Shown one piece after another: positions 1 to 5,320 of a stretch of 5,320 bases of DNA (its first letter is position 1; every line of letters starts with the position of its first letter). The position numbers and the translations under genes are program-made. The DNA lies in assembly GCA_015655255.1 (NCBI GenBank), contig JAATFJ010000009.1, positions 1 to 5,320 of the forward strand, given 5' to 3'. The notes under the pieces were generated by a model, which was given only the letters and a program-made list of their open reading frames with translations, was not told where the DNA came from and did no database searches. This DNA comes from Actinomycetales bacterium (lineage in GTDB: Bacteria; Actinomycetota; Actinomycetes; Actinomycetales; Microbacteriaceae).

Positions 1-650
1 TCGCGGATCAGCTCGAGCGCCTGGCGGAGGCGGCGGATGCCGACGCGACGGCCGGAGCGGATCGCGGTGCGCAGGTCGTCGCGCGTGAGGATCGAGGGCG
101 CGCCCGCGTTCGGCCGCCCGAAGCCGGATCGCCACACGCGGCAGAAGTGGTCGCCGAGCGTCACGAGATCGATCAGAGGAAGTCCTCCGAGAGCGGCCCA
201 GGTGGTCGCGGCGGTCGTGACGGGCAACCCGTCGATCGTGGTGAGAGCGGACGTCTCGGGGCGGGCGCGGTGAGCGGTCGCGCCACGGGTGCGCACGAGC
301 GGAGCGGTGCCGAACACGCTCACGTGCACGGTGAGCTCGCCGTTCCGGGCGATGCGCGATCCGCTTCTGGCGAGGGGGAGAGGCGCGCGCCAAAGGGCCG
401 CGGCCGTCTCATGGCTGAAGAACTGCCCGGGGCGGAGCCGCGGGGAGTACGCGAGCGCCCGCCGTCGGCGCTCCTCCGCCTGGAGCTCGAACGGATCGTC
501 CGCATCGATGTCTCCGGTGAGGCCTCGCGAGCGCACCCCGTGGAACGGCGTGTCGAGGTCGCGGCGTCCGAGGCGGCCGCGGTTCACGCCCGCGCCGAGT
601 GCCTCGGCCACACCGAAGACCTCTCCCAGACGCTCCGGCAACTCGCGCAT
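1..650 (-). CDS. Partial hypothetical protein, AbiEi-like / endonuclease-domain family (C-terminus off the window)
   Basis: An open minus-strand frame of 216 codons starts at the ATG at 648-650 and runs without a stop through the left edge, so the C-terminus is missing. Visible landmarks are a basic N-terminal stretch with the motif DLDTPFHGVR (residues 31-40), an acidic and then arginine-rich segment (about 49-64), FFSHETAAALWRAPLP (77-92), LTTIDGLPVTTAATTWAALG (136-155) and GDHFCRVWRSGFGRP (166-180). From memory these resemble Microbacteriaceae hypothetical proteins of about 300 residues, annotated as AbiEi-type antitoxin-domain or DUF559/Vsr-like endonuclease-domain proteins; the nuclease-like part would lie in the missing C-terminus. 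An in-frame TAA lies upstream with no other start codon between it and this ATG. The ribosome binding site is poor: GGGGGA directly abuts the ATG. The gene is separated from the fucose-type operon by a terminator-like region and is probably functionally unrelated. The reading frame is secure; the function is not known. Confidence 0.8.
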   Translation of the reverse strand, partial: MRELPERLGEVFGVAEALGAGVNRGRLGRRDLDTPFHGVRSRGLTGDIDADDPFELQAEERRRRALAYSPRLRPGQFFSHETAAALWRAPLPLARSGSRIARNGELTVHVSVFGTAPLVRTRGATAHRARPETSALTTIDGLPVTTAATTWAALGGLPLIDLVTLGDHFCRVWRSGFGRPNAGAPSILTRDDLRTAIRSGRRVGIRRLRQALELIR

Positions 651-689
651 TCCCCCACTGTTCCACGCCGTCCCCGCTGCCCGCTGTCC

Positions 690-698
690 TTATCCACA
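690..698 (+). other. Isolated DnaA-box-like 9-mer (TTATCCACA)
   Basis: The 9-mer TTATCCACA is a perfect match to the classic consensus DnaA box. It stands alone: I see no second box and no AT-rich unwinding region, so this is not a replication origin. It lies about 40 bases upstream of the start of the partial gene at 1-650. It may be chance, or a DnaA titration or regulatory site. Functional significance is weakly supported. Confidence 0.25.
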
Positions 699-707
699 CC
701 CCCGCTT

Positions 708-762
708 CCCGTCGCGAAAAGTCCCGGTCGCGGGGGAGAAAACCGGGATTTATCGCGACGGG
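708..762 (-). terminator. Large hairpin downstream of the left arm, probable (bidirectional) terminator
   Basis: Two 21-base arms at 708-728 and 742-762 are complementary at 19 of 21 positions (one A-A mismatch and one G-T pair in RNA) around a 13-base loop. The arms are built from CCCGTCGCGA and TCCCGGT blocks. It sits about 70 bases past the stop of the short-chain dehydrogenase and before the next minus-strand gene. On the minus strand the inner TCCCGGT/ACCGGGA stem is followed by CTTTT, and on the plus strand by TTTA, so the inner stem alone could work as a short-U-tract terminator in either direction. Actinobacterial terminators often lack long U tracts. A protein-binding palindrome is the main alternative. 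Confidence 0.6.
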
Positions 763-822
763 AGCGGTGGGCGAAGCGGTGGGCGGAGCGGTGGGCGGAG
801 CGGTGGGTGGGGCGGTGGGCGG
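763..822 (+). repeat. 12-base tandem repeat, five copies
   Basis: Five head-to-tail 12-base units with consensus AGCGGTGGGCGG begin at 763, 775, 787, 799 and 811. Units 2 and 3 are identical; units 1, 4 and 5 differ from the consensus by one base each (final G to A; C to T; initial A to G). A partial unit continues to the stop codon of the short-chain dehydrogenase. The plus-strand frame would encode Gly-Ala-Val-Gly repeats, but I see no evidence of translation. In the minus-strand transcript the unit reads as C-rich, G-poor RNA, as expected of a Rho-loading site. Confidence 0.85.
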
Positions 823-829
823 GGCGGGG
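805..829 (+). other. G-quadruplex-type motif
   Basis: Five G runs of three or four bases lie at 805-807, 809-812, 817-819, 821-824 and 826-829, separated by loops of 1, 4, 1 and 1 bases. This fits the canonical G3+N1-7 pattern for an intramolecular quadruplex on the plus strand, which is the template strand for the left-arm genes. It overlaps the last tandem repeat unit and ends next to the short-chain dehydrogenase stop codon. G runs are common in GC-rich DNA, so biological use is uncertain. Confidence 0.4.
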
Positions 830-1579
830 TCAGGGGGTGCGGAGGCGGAGGCGGGCCATGCCGCCGTCGACCTCGATGGAGGTGCCGGTCGTGGAGCCGG
901 CGGCGGGGGAGACGAGATAGGCGACGGCTGCGGCGACCTCCTGTGGGGCGACGAGCCGTCCGTGGGGCTGGCGCGCCTCCAGCGCGGCGCGCTCCGCGAG
1001 GGGATCGGCGGCCTGCTCGAGGAGCCGGCCCACCCAGGGGGTGTCCGCCGTGCCGGGGTTGACGGCGTTGACGCGGATGCCCTCGCGCAGGTGATCGGCG
1101 GCCATCGCGCGCGTCAACGCCGACACGGCGCCCTTCGAGGCGCTGTACAGCGCGCGCTGGGGGAGACCCGTCGTGGAGGCGATGGAGGCCGTGTTGCACA
1201 CCGCGGCAGCGGGCGAGCGGCGCAACCACGGGAGGACGGCGGAGGTGACGCGCGCGATGCCCGTGACGTTGATAGAGAGGACCCGCGCCCATTCCTCATC
1301 GTCGTTCGCCGCGATGTCGCCCACGGCGCCGATGCCCGCGTTGTTGACGACGATGTCGATGCGCCCGAATCGCGCGGCGACCGCGGCGACCGCGGCCTCG
1401 ACGCTCTCCCGGTCTGAGACGTCCGCGGCGAAGGAGGCGAAGCGCTCGTCCGCACCCGAGGGGTCGCGGTCCAGCACGGCGATCCGTGCGCCGTCCGCGT
1501 GCAGCCGTTCCGCGATCGCCGCGCCGATGCCGGAGGCGCCGCCCGTGACGATCGCGACGAGTCCGTCCAGCGCGCTCAT
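830..1579 (-). CDS. SDR-family dehydrogenase, probable 2-keto-3-deoxy-L-fuconate 4-dehydrogenase
   Basis: This 249-residue classical short-chain dehydrogenase/reductase has the usual family length. It shows the cofactor motif TGGASGIG (residues 12-19), an Asp at the end of the second strand (D37) that favours NAD over NADP, D53-V54, NNAG (79-82), the catalytic set N104, S132, Y145 and K149 (YSASK), PG (175-176) and a C-terminal VDGG. The family is certain; the substrate is inferred from context. Next to L-fuconate dehydratase and a diketo-acid hydrolase, the likely reaction is NAD-dependent oxidation of 2-keto-3-deoxy-L-fuconate to the 2,4-diketo acid in the cytosol. Its start overlaps the hydrolase stop by 4 bases (ATGA), and GGGAGG (1587-1592) lies 7 bases upstream, so it is translationally coupled as the second gene of the left arm. 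Homologues act on 2-keto-3-deoxy-L-rhamnonate, which is the main alternative. Confidence 0.85.
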   Translation of the reverse strand: MSALDGLVAIVTGGASGIGAAIAERLHADGARIAVLDRDPSGADERFASFAADVSDRESVEAAVAAVAARFGRIDIVVNNAGIGAVGDIAANDDEEWARVLSINVTGIARVTSAVLPWLRRSPAAAVCNTASIASTTGLPQRALYSASKGAVSALTRAMAADHLREGIRVNAVNPGTADTPWVGRLLEQAADPLAERAALEARQPHGRLVAPQEVAAAVAYLVSPAAGSTTGTSIEVDGGMARLRLRTP

Positions 1580-2436
1580 GCCCCCGCCTCCCAGGCGACG
1601 AACTCCTGCCGTTGGTGACCGAGCCCTTCGATCTCCACCTCCACGACATCGCCGGCCGCGAGATAGGGGAACCTCCCGCTGAAGGCGACGCCCTGCGGGG
1701 TGCCCGTGAGGATGAGATCCCCGGGCTCGAGGGTGACGTACTGCGAGAGGTGGTGGACGATGGTGCGCACGTCAAAGATCATGTCCGAGGTGTTCGAGTC
1801 CTGACGCGGCTCGCCGTTCACCCAGCTGCGCAGCCGCAGGGAGGAGGCGTCGACCTCGTCGGGGGTCACGAGCCAGGGCCCGGTAGGATTGAATCCCGCG
1901 GCGATCTTCCCCTTGGACCACTGCCCCCCGGATGCCTCCATCTGAAACGCCCGTTCCGAGACGTCGTTCGCGCACACGTATCCGGCGATGTGCGCCTCCG
2001 CCTCGTCCGGGGAGTCGAGGTACGCCGTCCTCCTCCCGATGACGACGCCGAGCTCCACCTCCCAGTCGGTCTTCTCGCTGCCGCGCGGGATCGTGACAGC
2101 GTCGTCCGGGCCGACGACGGTGTTGGGCGTCTTCAGGAACACGATGGGGACCTCCGGCGGCTCCGCTCCGGACTCGCGCGCGTGTGCAGCGTAGTTCTGC
2201 CCGATGCAGATGACCGCGCTGGGGCGGGCAATGGGCGATCCGATGCGCAGCTCCGATGCCCCGGGCAGCTCCGCGAGCTCGCCCGCCTCGCGGGCCCGCT
2301 CGATCCGGGAGCGGAAGTCGCCCGAGAGGAAGTCGCCGTCCACATCCGATGTCACGGGACGGAGGTCGAGGGTGTGATCGTCGTCGATGAGGACGGGTAT
2401 CTCGGATCCCGGGGTGCCGAGCCGCGCGAGCTTCAT
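1576..2436 (-). CDS. Fumarylacetoacetase-family hydrolase, probable 2,4-diketo-3-deoxy-L-fuconate hydrolase
   Basis: This 286-residue protein is of typical length for bacterial FAH-family enzymes with a short N-terminal domain (about 1-70) and a C-terminal catalytic domain. Visible motifs are [10 protein letters not shown] (79-88), KTPNTVVGP (102-110), DWEVELG (124-130) with metal ligands E126 and E128, the third ligand D158 in ANDVS, QWSKGK (172-177) and the family signature LTGTPQGV (243-250). Such enzymes use a divalent metal to hydrolyse a C-C bond in beta-diketo acids. With L-fuconate dehydratase across the promoter region and a dehydrogenase directly downstream, the expected reaction is cleavage of 2,4-diketo-3-deoxy-L-fuconate to pyruvate and L-lactate. 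The start is supported by AGGAG (2441-2445) 4 bases upstream of the ATG. It is the first gene of the left arm and overlaps the dehydrogenase by 4 bases. Alternatives within the family include the 2,4-diketo-3-deoxy-L-rhamnonate hydrolase and acylpyruvate hydrolases. Confidence 0.87.
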   Translation of the reverse strand: MKLARLGTPGSEIPVLIDDDHTLDLRPVTSDVDGDFLSGDFRSRIERAREAGELAELPGASELRIGSPIARPSAVICIGQNYAAHARESGAEPPEVPIVFLKTPNTVVGPDDAVTIPRGSEKTDWEVELGVVIGRRTAYLDSPDEAEAHIAGYVCANDVSERAFQMEASGGQWSKGKIAAGFNPTGPWLVTPDEVDASSLRLRSWVNGEPRQDSNTSDMIFDVRTIVHHLSQYVTLEPGDLILTGTPQGVAFSGRFPYLAAGDVVEVEIEGLGHQRQEFVAWEAGA

Positions 2437-2440
2437 GGTT

Positions 2441-2445
2441 CTCCT
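2441..2445 (-). promoter_or_regulatory. Ribosome binding site of the FAH-family hydrolase
   Basis: AGGAG on the minus strand, within CAGGAGAACC, lies 4 bases before the ATG at 2434-2436. It supports that start as the first codon of the left arm and leaves a 5' leader of roughly 40 bases from the predicted promoter. Confidence 0.7.
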
Positions 2446-2485
2446 GCTTCGTCGGGGGAGGCCGTCTGTTCGACAGCCCGTGTGA

Positions 2486-2515
2486 TTGACAGTATAGACA
2501 TCGGATGTTTACACT
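2486..2515 (+). promoter_or_regulatory. Predicted promoter of the right arm (fuconate dehydratase operon)
   Basis: A perfect -35 hexamer TTGACA (2486-2491) is followed after 18 bases by TACACT (2510-2515), which matches the -10 consensus at four of six positions. Transcription would start near 2522, giving a leader of about 30 bases before the GTG at 2554. The candidate operator covers the last base of the -35, the whole spacer and the -10, a typical layout for repression. The hexamers are seen directly; activity is inferred. Confidence 0.6.
2491..2515. promoter_or_regulatory. Candidate shared operator, 25-base imperfect palindrome
   Basis: Two 12-base half-sites flank a central G at 2503: AGTATAGACATC (2491-2502) and GATGTTTACACT (2504-2515). 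They are complementary at 10 of 12 positions, with a perfect ACATC-G-GATGT core. The palindrome covers the -10 and spacer of the left promoter and the spacer and -10 of the right one, so one bound regulator could block both arms. The size and odd-centre symmetry suit a dimeric GntR/FCD-type or similar sugar-acid repressor. The protein class is a guess, and no regulator gene is in the window. Confidence 0.65.
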
Positions 2516-2519
2516 CCAA
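2491..2519 (-). promoter_or_regulatory. Predicted promoter of the left arm (FAH-family hydrolase / SDR operon)
   Basis: On the minus strand TTGGAG (2514-2519) lies 17 bases before TATACT (2491-2496), a five-of-six match to TATAAT. The -10 touches the -35 of the opposing promoter, so polymerase could occupy only one of them at a time. The -35 is weak (three of six), which suggests a weaker or activator-aided promoter than the right-arm one. Confidence 0.5.
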
Positions 2520-2540
2520 GAGTCCGCCATCCCCCGCACC

Positions 2541-2545
2541 AGGAG
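2541..2545 (+). promoter_or_regulatory. Ribosome binding site that fixes the GTG start of fuconate dehydratase
   Basis: AGGAG, in CAGGAGAAGCC, is 8 bases before the GTG at 2554-2556. The same frame stays open far upstream, across the promoter region and antisense to the hydrolase gene, so this site and the promoter positions are what identify the true start. Confidence 0.75.
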
Positions 2546-2553
2546 AAGCCTTC

Positions 2554-3843
2554 GTGAGCCGCATCGTCGCCCTCGACACGACCGATATCCGCTTCCCGAC
2601 CTCGCTGAGCCTGGACGGGTCGGACGCCATGAACCCCGACCCGGACTACTCCGCCGCCTACGTCGTCATCCGTACGGACGCCGGAGACGCCGGCCACGCC
2701 TTCGTCTTCACGATCGGCCGGGGCAACGACGTGCAGGTCGCCGCGATCGCCGCGCTGTCCGGCCACCTCGTCGGCCGCGAGATCGAGCCCCTCCTCGACG
2801 ACATGGGCGCTGTCTTCCGCGAGCTCGTCGGCGACTCCCAGCTGCGCTGGCTGGGGCCGGAGAAGGGCGTCATGCACATGGCTATCGGCGCGGCCGTCAA
2901 CGCGCTGTGGGACATCAAGGCCAAACGGGCCGGGCTTCCACTCTGGCGACTCCTCGCCCGGATGTCCCCGGAGGAGATCGTCGGCCTCGTCGACTTCCGC
3001 TACCTCACCAACGCCCTCACCCCGGATGACGCGCTCGAGATCCTCCGCGCCGCGGAACCGGGAAGGGCGGAACGCGAGTCCGCGCTGCTCGACACCGGAT
3101 ACCCCGGCTACACGACGAGTCCCGGATGGCTCGGTTACTCCGACGAGAAGCTCGAACGGCTCGCCCGCGAGGCCGTCGCCGACGGATTCACACAGATCAA
3201 GCTCAAGGTCGGCGCCGATCTCGACGACGACATCCGTCGCTTCCGGAAGGCGAGGGAGGTGGTCGGAGCGGACTTCCCCATCGCGATCGACGCCAATCAG
3301 CGCTGGGAGGTCGCCGAGGCGATCGAGTGGGTGAACGCGCTCGCCGAGTTCCGACCCGCCTGGATCGAGGAGCCCACGAGCCCCGACGACATCCTCGGTC
3401 ACGCGGAGATCGCCCGCGGCGTCGCCCCCATCCGCGTCGCGACCGGCGAGCACGCGCAGAACCGGATAATCTTCAAGCAGCTGCTGCAGGCGGACGCGAT
3501 CGGCGTCCTGCAGATTGACGCCGTCCGGGTGGCCGGCGTCAACGAGAACATCGCCAACCTCCTCCTCGCCGCGAAGTTCGGCGTGCCGGTCTGCCCGCAT
3601 GCGGGGGGAGTGGGGCTGTGCGAGGCCGTGCAGCACCTGTCGATGTTCGATTTCATTGCCGTGAGCGGCACGCGCGAGGGGCGCCTCATCGAATACGTCG
3701 ACCACCTGCACGAGCACTTCGTCGTGCCCACGGTGATCCGGGGCGGCGCGTACCGGGCGCCTGCGGCGCCGGGCAACGGCATGGAGATGAAGGCCGCCAG
3801 CATCGCGGCTCACACGTGGACGGGCGCGCATGTCGGCGCATGA
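2554..3843 (+). CDS. fucD: L-fuconate dehydratase (enolase superfamily)
   Basis: This 429-residue enzyme of the enolase superfamily (mandelate racemase subgroup) removes water from L-fuconate to give 2-keto-3-deoxy-L-fuconate in the cytosol, using Mg2+. The N-terminal capping domain (about 1-150) includes [17 protein letters not shown] (26-42) and a FTIGRGND loop (52-59). In the barrel I see the KLK base motif (K216, K218), metal ligands D246 (IDANQRW), E272 ([10 protein letters not shown]) and E299 (TGEH), and the D322-H349 dyad (QIDA; CPHAGG). As I recall the Xanthomonas campestris enzyme (K220, D248, E274, E301, D324, H351), every key residue is present at a constant offset of two, and the length is close to its roughly 441 residues. 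The start is the GTG at 2554, set by AGGAG at 2541-2545. It opens the right arm and overlaps the next gene by 14 bases. Other sugar-acid dehydratases are less likely given the fucose mutarotase in the same operon. Confidence 0.93.
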   Translation: MSRIVALDTTDIRFPTSLSLDGSDAMNPDPDYSAAYVVIRTDAGDAGHAFVFTIGRGNDVQVAAIAALSGHLVGREIEPLLDDMGAVFRELVGDSQLRWLGPEKGVMHMAIGAAVNALWDIKAKRAGLPLWRLLARMSPEEIVGLVDFRYLTNALTPDDALEILRAAEPGRAERESALLDTGYPGYTTSPGWLGYSDEKLERLAREAVADGFTQIKLKVGADLDDDIRRFRKAREVVGADFPIAIDANQRWEVAEAIEWVNALAEFRPAWIEEPTSPDDILGHAEIARGVAPIRVATGEHAQNRIIFKQLLQADAIGVLQIDAVRVAGVNENIANLLLAAKFGVPVCPHAGGVGLCEAVQHLSMFDFIAVSGTREGRLIEYVDHLHEHFVVPTVIRGGAYRAPAAPGNGMEMKAASIAAHTWTGAHVGA

Positions 3844-4840
3844 CGGCGCGGGAATGCGCCGGCACGGAACGCCCGGGGGCGGGGGGCTGAACCCCCTGCC
3901 CGCCCTCGGCTACGGGGCGGCGAACGTGGGGAACCTGTTCCGTCCGCTCGACGACGAGGAGGCCTGGGCTGTCCTGGAGGAGGCATGGGACTCCGGCATC
4001 CGCTACTTCGACACCGCCCCGCACTACGGCCTCGGCCTCTCCGAGCGACGGCTGGGCGCCTTCCTCTCCACCAAGCCGAGGGAGGAGTACGTGCTCTCGA
4101 CGAAGGCGGGGCGCCTCCTCCGCAGGAACCCCCACCCTGGGGCCGGGGGCCTCGACACCGCCAACGACTTCCACGTCCCCGACGACCTGCTGCGGGTCTG
4201 GGACTTCTCCGAGGACGGCATCCGCCGCAGCCTGGAGGAGTCACGTGAGCGTCTCGGCATCTCGCGCATCGACATCCTCTATCTGCACGATCCCGAGCGG
4301 CACGACCTCGCCCTCGCCCTCGCGGAGGCAATTCCTGCCCTCGCGGCGCTCCGTGCGGAGGGCGAGGTCGGCGCGATCGGCGTCGGGTCGATGGTGTCCG
4401 AGGCGCTCGCGGCAGCCGTCCGCGGGGCGGACCTGGACATCGTCATGGTCGCGGGACGCTACACCCTGCTGGAGCAGCCGGCCGCCGTCGACGTCCTGCC
4501 TGCGTGCGAGGAGACCGGGACGGGCGTCGTTGCCGCGTCCGTGTTCAACTCCGGTCTGCTCGCGCAGAGCGAGCCGACCCGCGACGGCCGCTACGAGTAC
4601 GGCGGCCTCCCCGATGCGCTCTGGGAGCGCCTCGTGAGGATCGCTGCCGTCTGCCGCGCGCACGGGGTCCCGCTCCCCGCCGCGGCGATTCAGTTCCCGC
4701 TGCGCGCCCCCTCCGTACGCTCCGTCGTCGTGGGCGGGAGCCGCCCGGCGCAGCTGCGGCAGAACGCCGAGTACGCGGCGCTTCCCCTCCCCGCAGAGCT
4801 GTGGGCGGAGCTCTCCGCCGAGGGGCTCATCCCCGGTTGA
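3830..4840 (+). CDS. Aldo/keto reductase, probable L-fucose dehydrogenase (D-threo-aldose 1-dehydrogenase type)
   Basis: This 336-residue aldo/keto reductase has the full catalytic tetrad: D61 and Y66 in [17 protein letters not shown] (60-76), K92 in STKAGR (90-95) and H153 in YLHDP (151-155). [19 protein letters not shown] (125-143) is typical of the D-threo-aldose 1-dehydrogenase subgroup, which oxidises L-fucose (also D-arabinose and L-galactose) at C1 to the lactone with NAD(P)+. [14 protein letters not shown] (299-312) is the C-terminal cofactor-binding region. Placed between L-fuconate dehydratase and L-fucose mutarotase, it is the likely first oxidation step of the pathway. The chosen ATG overlaps the upstream gene by 14 bases and lacks a good ribosome binding site; an in-frame ATG at 3854 (residue 9) would remove the overlap and is equally plausible, since conserved sequence begins near residue 21. 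The family is certain and the substrate is well supported by context. Confidence 0.88.
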   Translation: MSAHDGAGMRRHGTPGGGGLNPLPALGYGAANVGNLFRPLDDEEAWAVLEEAWDSGIRYFDTAPHYGLGLSERRLGAFLSTKPREEYVLSTKAGRLLRRNPHPGAGGLDTANDFHVPDDLLRVWDFSEDGIRRSLEESRERLGISRIDILYLHDPERHDLALALAEAIPALAALRAEGEVGAIGVGSMVSEALAAAVRGADLDIVMVAGRYTLLEQPAAVDVLPACEETGTGVVAASVFNSGLLAQSEPTRDGRYEYGGLPDALWERLVRIAAVCRAHGVPLPAAAIQFPLRAPSVRSVVVGGSRPAQLRQNAEYAALPLPAELWAELSAEGLIPG

Positions 4841-4875
4841 GCCGCTGCCGGAGAGGACGATAGACCAGGACCCCC

Positions 4876-4883
4876 GAGGAGGG
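4876..4883 (+). promoter_or_regulatory. Strong ribosome binding site of fucU
   Basis: GAGGAGGG ends 4 bases before the ATG at 4888, the strongest Shine-Dalgarno match in the window. It lies in the 47-base gap after the aldo/keto reductase, which otherwise shows no clear promoter or terminator, so fucU is probably cotranscribed but independently translated at high rate. Confidence 0.8.
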
Positions 4884-4887
4884 ACCC

Positions 4888-5307
4888 ATGCTCGAAGGAA
4901 TTCACCCGCTGCTCACCGGTGAGATGCTCCTGCGCCTCGACCGGATGGGGCACTCCGACGCCGTCGTCGTCGCCGACGCGCATTTCCCCGCCTGGACGCT
5001 GGGGGTGCCGACCATCGACCTGCCCGGGACGACGACGCCCGACGTGCTTGCCGCGATCCGCACCGTCATCCCGCTGGACGATGCGCCGGATCTCGATCTC
5101 ATGGAGTCCGCCGACGGCGCGGTGCTCGACGTGCAGCGCGCGCTCATGGCGGCGGCGGGTACGACGGAGGGGACGACCCGGTTCATCGAGCGCTTCGCCT
5201 ACTACGAGCTGGCGAGACGGGCCGCCCTCATCGTGCGGACTGGAGAGACGCGGAAGTACGGCAACGCCCTGCTGCGCAAGGGCGTTGTGGGGCACCCCGC
5301 GGACTGA
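4888..5307 (+). CDS. fucU: L-fucose mutarotase (RbsD/FucU family)
   Basis: This 139-residue protein has almost the same length as E. coli FucU (about 140). It interconverts the alpha and beta anomers of L-fucose in the cytosol, supplying the form the next enzyme uses. Matches recalled from E. coli FucU run end to end: ISPL-like IHPLLTGEMLLRL (5-17), the catalytic-His motif MGHSD (H22), VVADAHFPA (27-35), INRFAFYE-like FIERFAYYELARRA (99-112), and the C-terminal IVRTGETRKYGNALLRKGV (115-133), where Y124 and N126 correspond to the sugar-binding YGN motif. These features separate it from the ribose-type RbsD. It is the third gene of the right arm, 47 bases after the reductase, with a strong ribosome binding site. 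The 13 bases after its stop show no terminator, so the operon may continue beyond the window. Confidence 0.95.
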   Translation: MLEGIHPLLTGEMLLRLDRMGHSDAVVVADAHFPAWTLGVPTIDLPGTTTPDVLAAIRTVIPLDDAPDLDLMESADGAVLDVQRALMAAAGTTEGTTRFIERFAYYELARRAALIVRTGETRKYGNALLRKGVVGHPAD

Positions 5308-5320
5308 CGGGCGCGGCGCA

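Noticed and set aside
763..822. CRISPR array
   Set aside because: Units are 12 bases, directly adjoining with no spacers, so this is a simple tandem repeat.
690..829. Replication origin suggested by a DnaA box near repeats
   Set aside because: There is only one box, no AT-rich unwinding region, and no dnaA, dnaN or rep gene nearby.
750..1292. A minus-strand open frame with a proline-rich tail (PPLRPP repeats) over the tandem repeat
   Set aside because: The tail is simply the 12-base repeat read in frame, and the rest is an out-of-frame reading of the short-chain dehydrogenase. No ribosome binding site or family similarity supports it.
147..1417. Long plus-strand open frames over the left end (147-920, 289-1062, 599-1417)
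   Set aside because: They are antisense to the partial gene and the short-chain dehydrogenase, have low-complexity Arg/Gly/Ala-rich translations, and cross the tandem repeat and hairpin.
2466..2476. Small inverted repeat CTGT-TCG-ACAG in the divergent promoter region
   Set aside because: The four-base arms are too short to stand out from chance; the palindrome at 2491-2515 is far stronger.
1612..2553. The open frame of fuconate dehydratase extends about 940 bases upstream, giving an apparent 743-residue fusion
   Set aside because: The extension is antisense to the well-supported hydrolase gene and crosses the promoter region; the translation before 2554 has no family resemblance, and a good ribosome binding site marks the GTG at 2554.
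2509..3831. A 440-codon open frame antisense to fuconate dehydratase
   Set aside because: It mirrors codon bias of the real gene in GC-rich DNA, and its translation shows no recognisable domain. The plus-strand product has a full set of catalytic residues.

Overview
The window looks like chromosomal DNA from a high-GC Gram-positive actinobacterium, most likely Microbacteriaceae (Microbacterium-like). The grounds are very high GC, strong GC bias at third codon positions, GAGG-type ribosome binding sites, a GTG start, 4-base ATGA coupling, and an edge gene of a kind I associate with Microbacterium genomes. The genus is an inference.

The core (about 830-5307) is a compact, divergent sugar-acid catabolic locus. 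It matches the non-phosphorylative (oxidative) route for L-fucose known from Xanthomonas campestris and some other bacteria. The right arm (+ strand) carries an enolase-superfamily L-fuconate dehydratase with all active-site residues (2554-3843), an aldo/keto reductase of the L-fucose / D-threo-aldose 1-dehydrogenase type (3830-4840), and an L-fucose mutarotase, fucU (4888-5307). The left arm (- strand) carries a fumarylacetoacetase-fold hydrolase (1576-2436) and a short-chain dehydrogenase (830-1579), coupled by a 4-base overlap. Read as a pathway: FucU equilibrates fucose anomers; the reductase oxidises L-fucose to its lactone; the dehydratase turns L-fuconate into 2-keto-3-deoxy-L-fuconate; the short-chain dehydrogenase oxidises that to the 2,4-diketo acid; and the hydrolase cleaves it to pyruvate plus L-lactate. 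A lactonase, a transporter and a regulator are not in the window and may lie beyond the right edge.

The 117-base gap between the arms (2437-2553) holds two overlapping divergent promoters. Across both lies a 25-base imperfect palindrome centred on position 2503 (10 of 12 base pairs), a strong candidate operator that would control both arms together.

The 179-base gap at 651-829, downstream of the left arm, is structured. It has a 12-base tandem repeat (five copies), a G-quadruplex-type motif, a hairpin with 21-base arms (19 of 21 matching), and an isolated perfect DnaA-box-like 9-mer. Together they look like a transcription end zone. Left of it, a minus-strand gene runs off the window edge (1-650); it resembles actinobacterial proteins annotated as AbiEi-like or DUF559 endonuclease-domain proteins.

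I see no RNA gene, insertion sequence or CRISPR array. The biochemistry is of a known type. The less ordinary parts are the shared operator, the repeat/hairpin zone and the absent lactonase.
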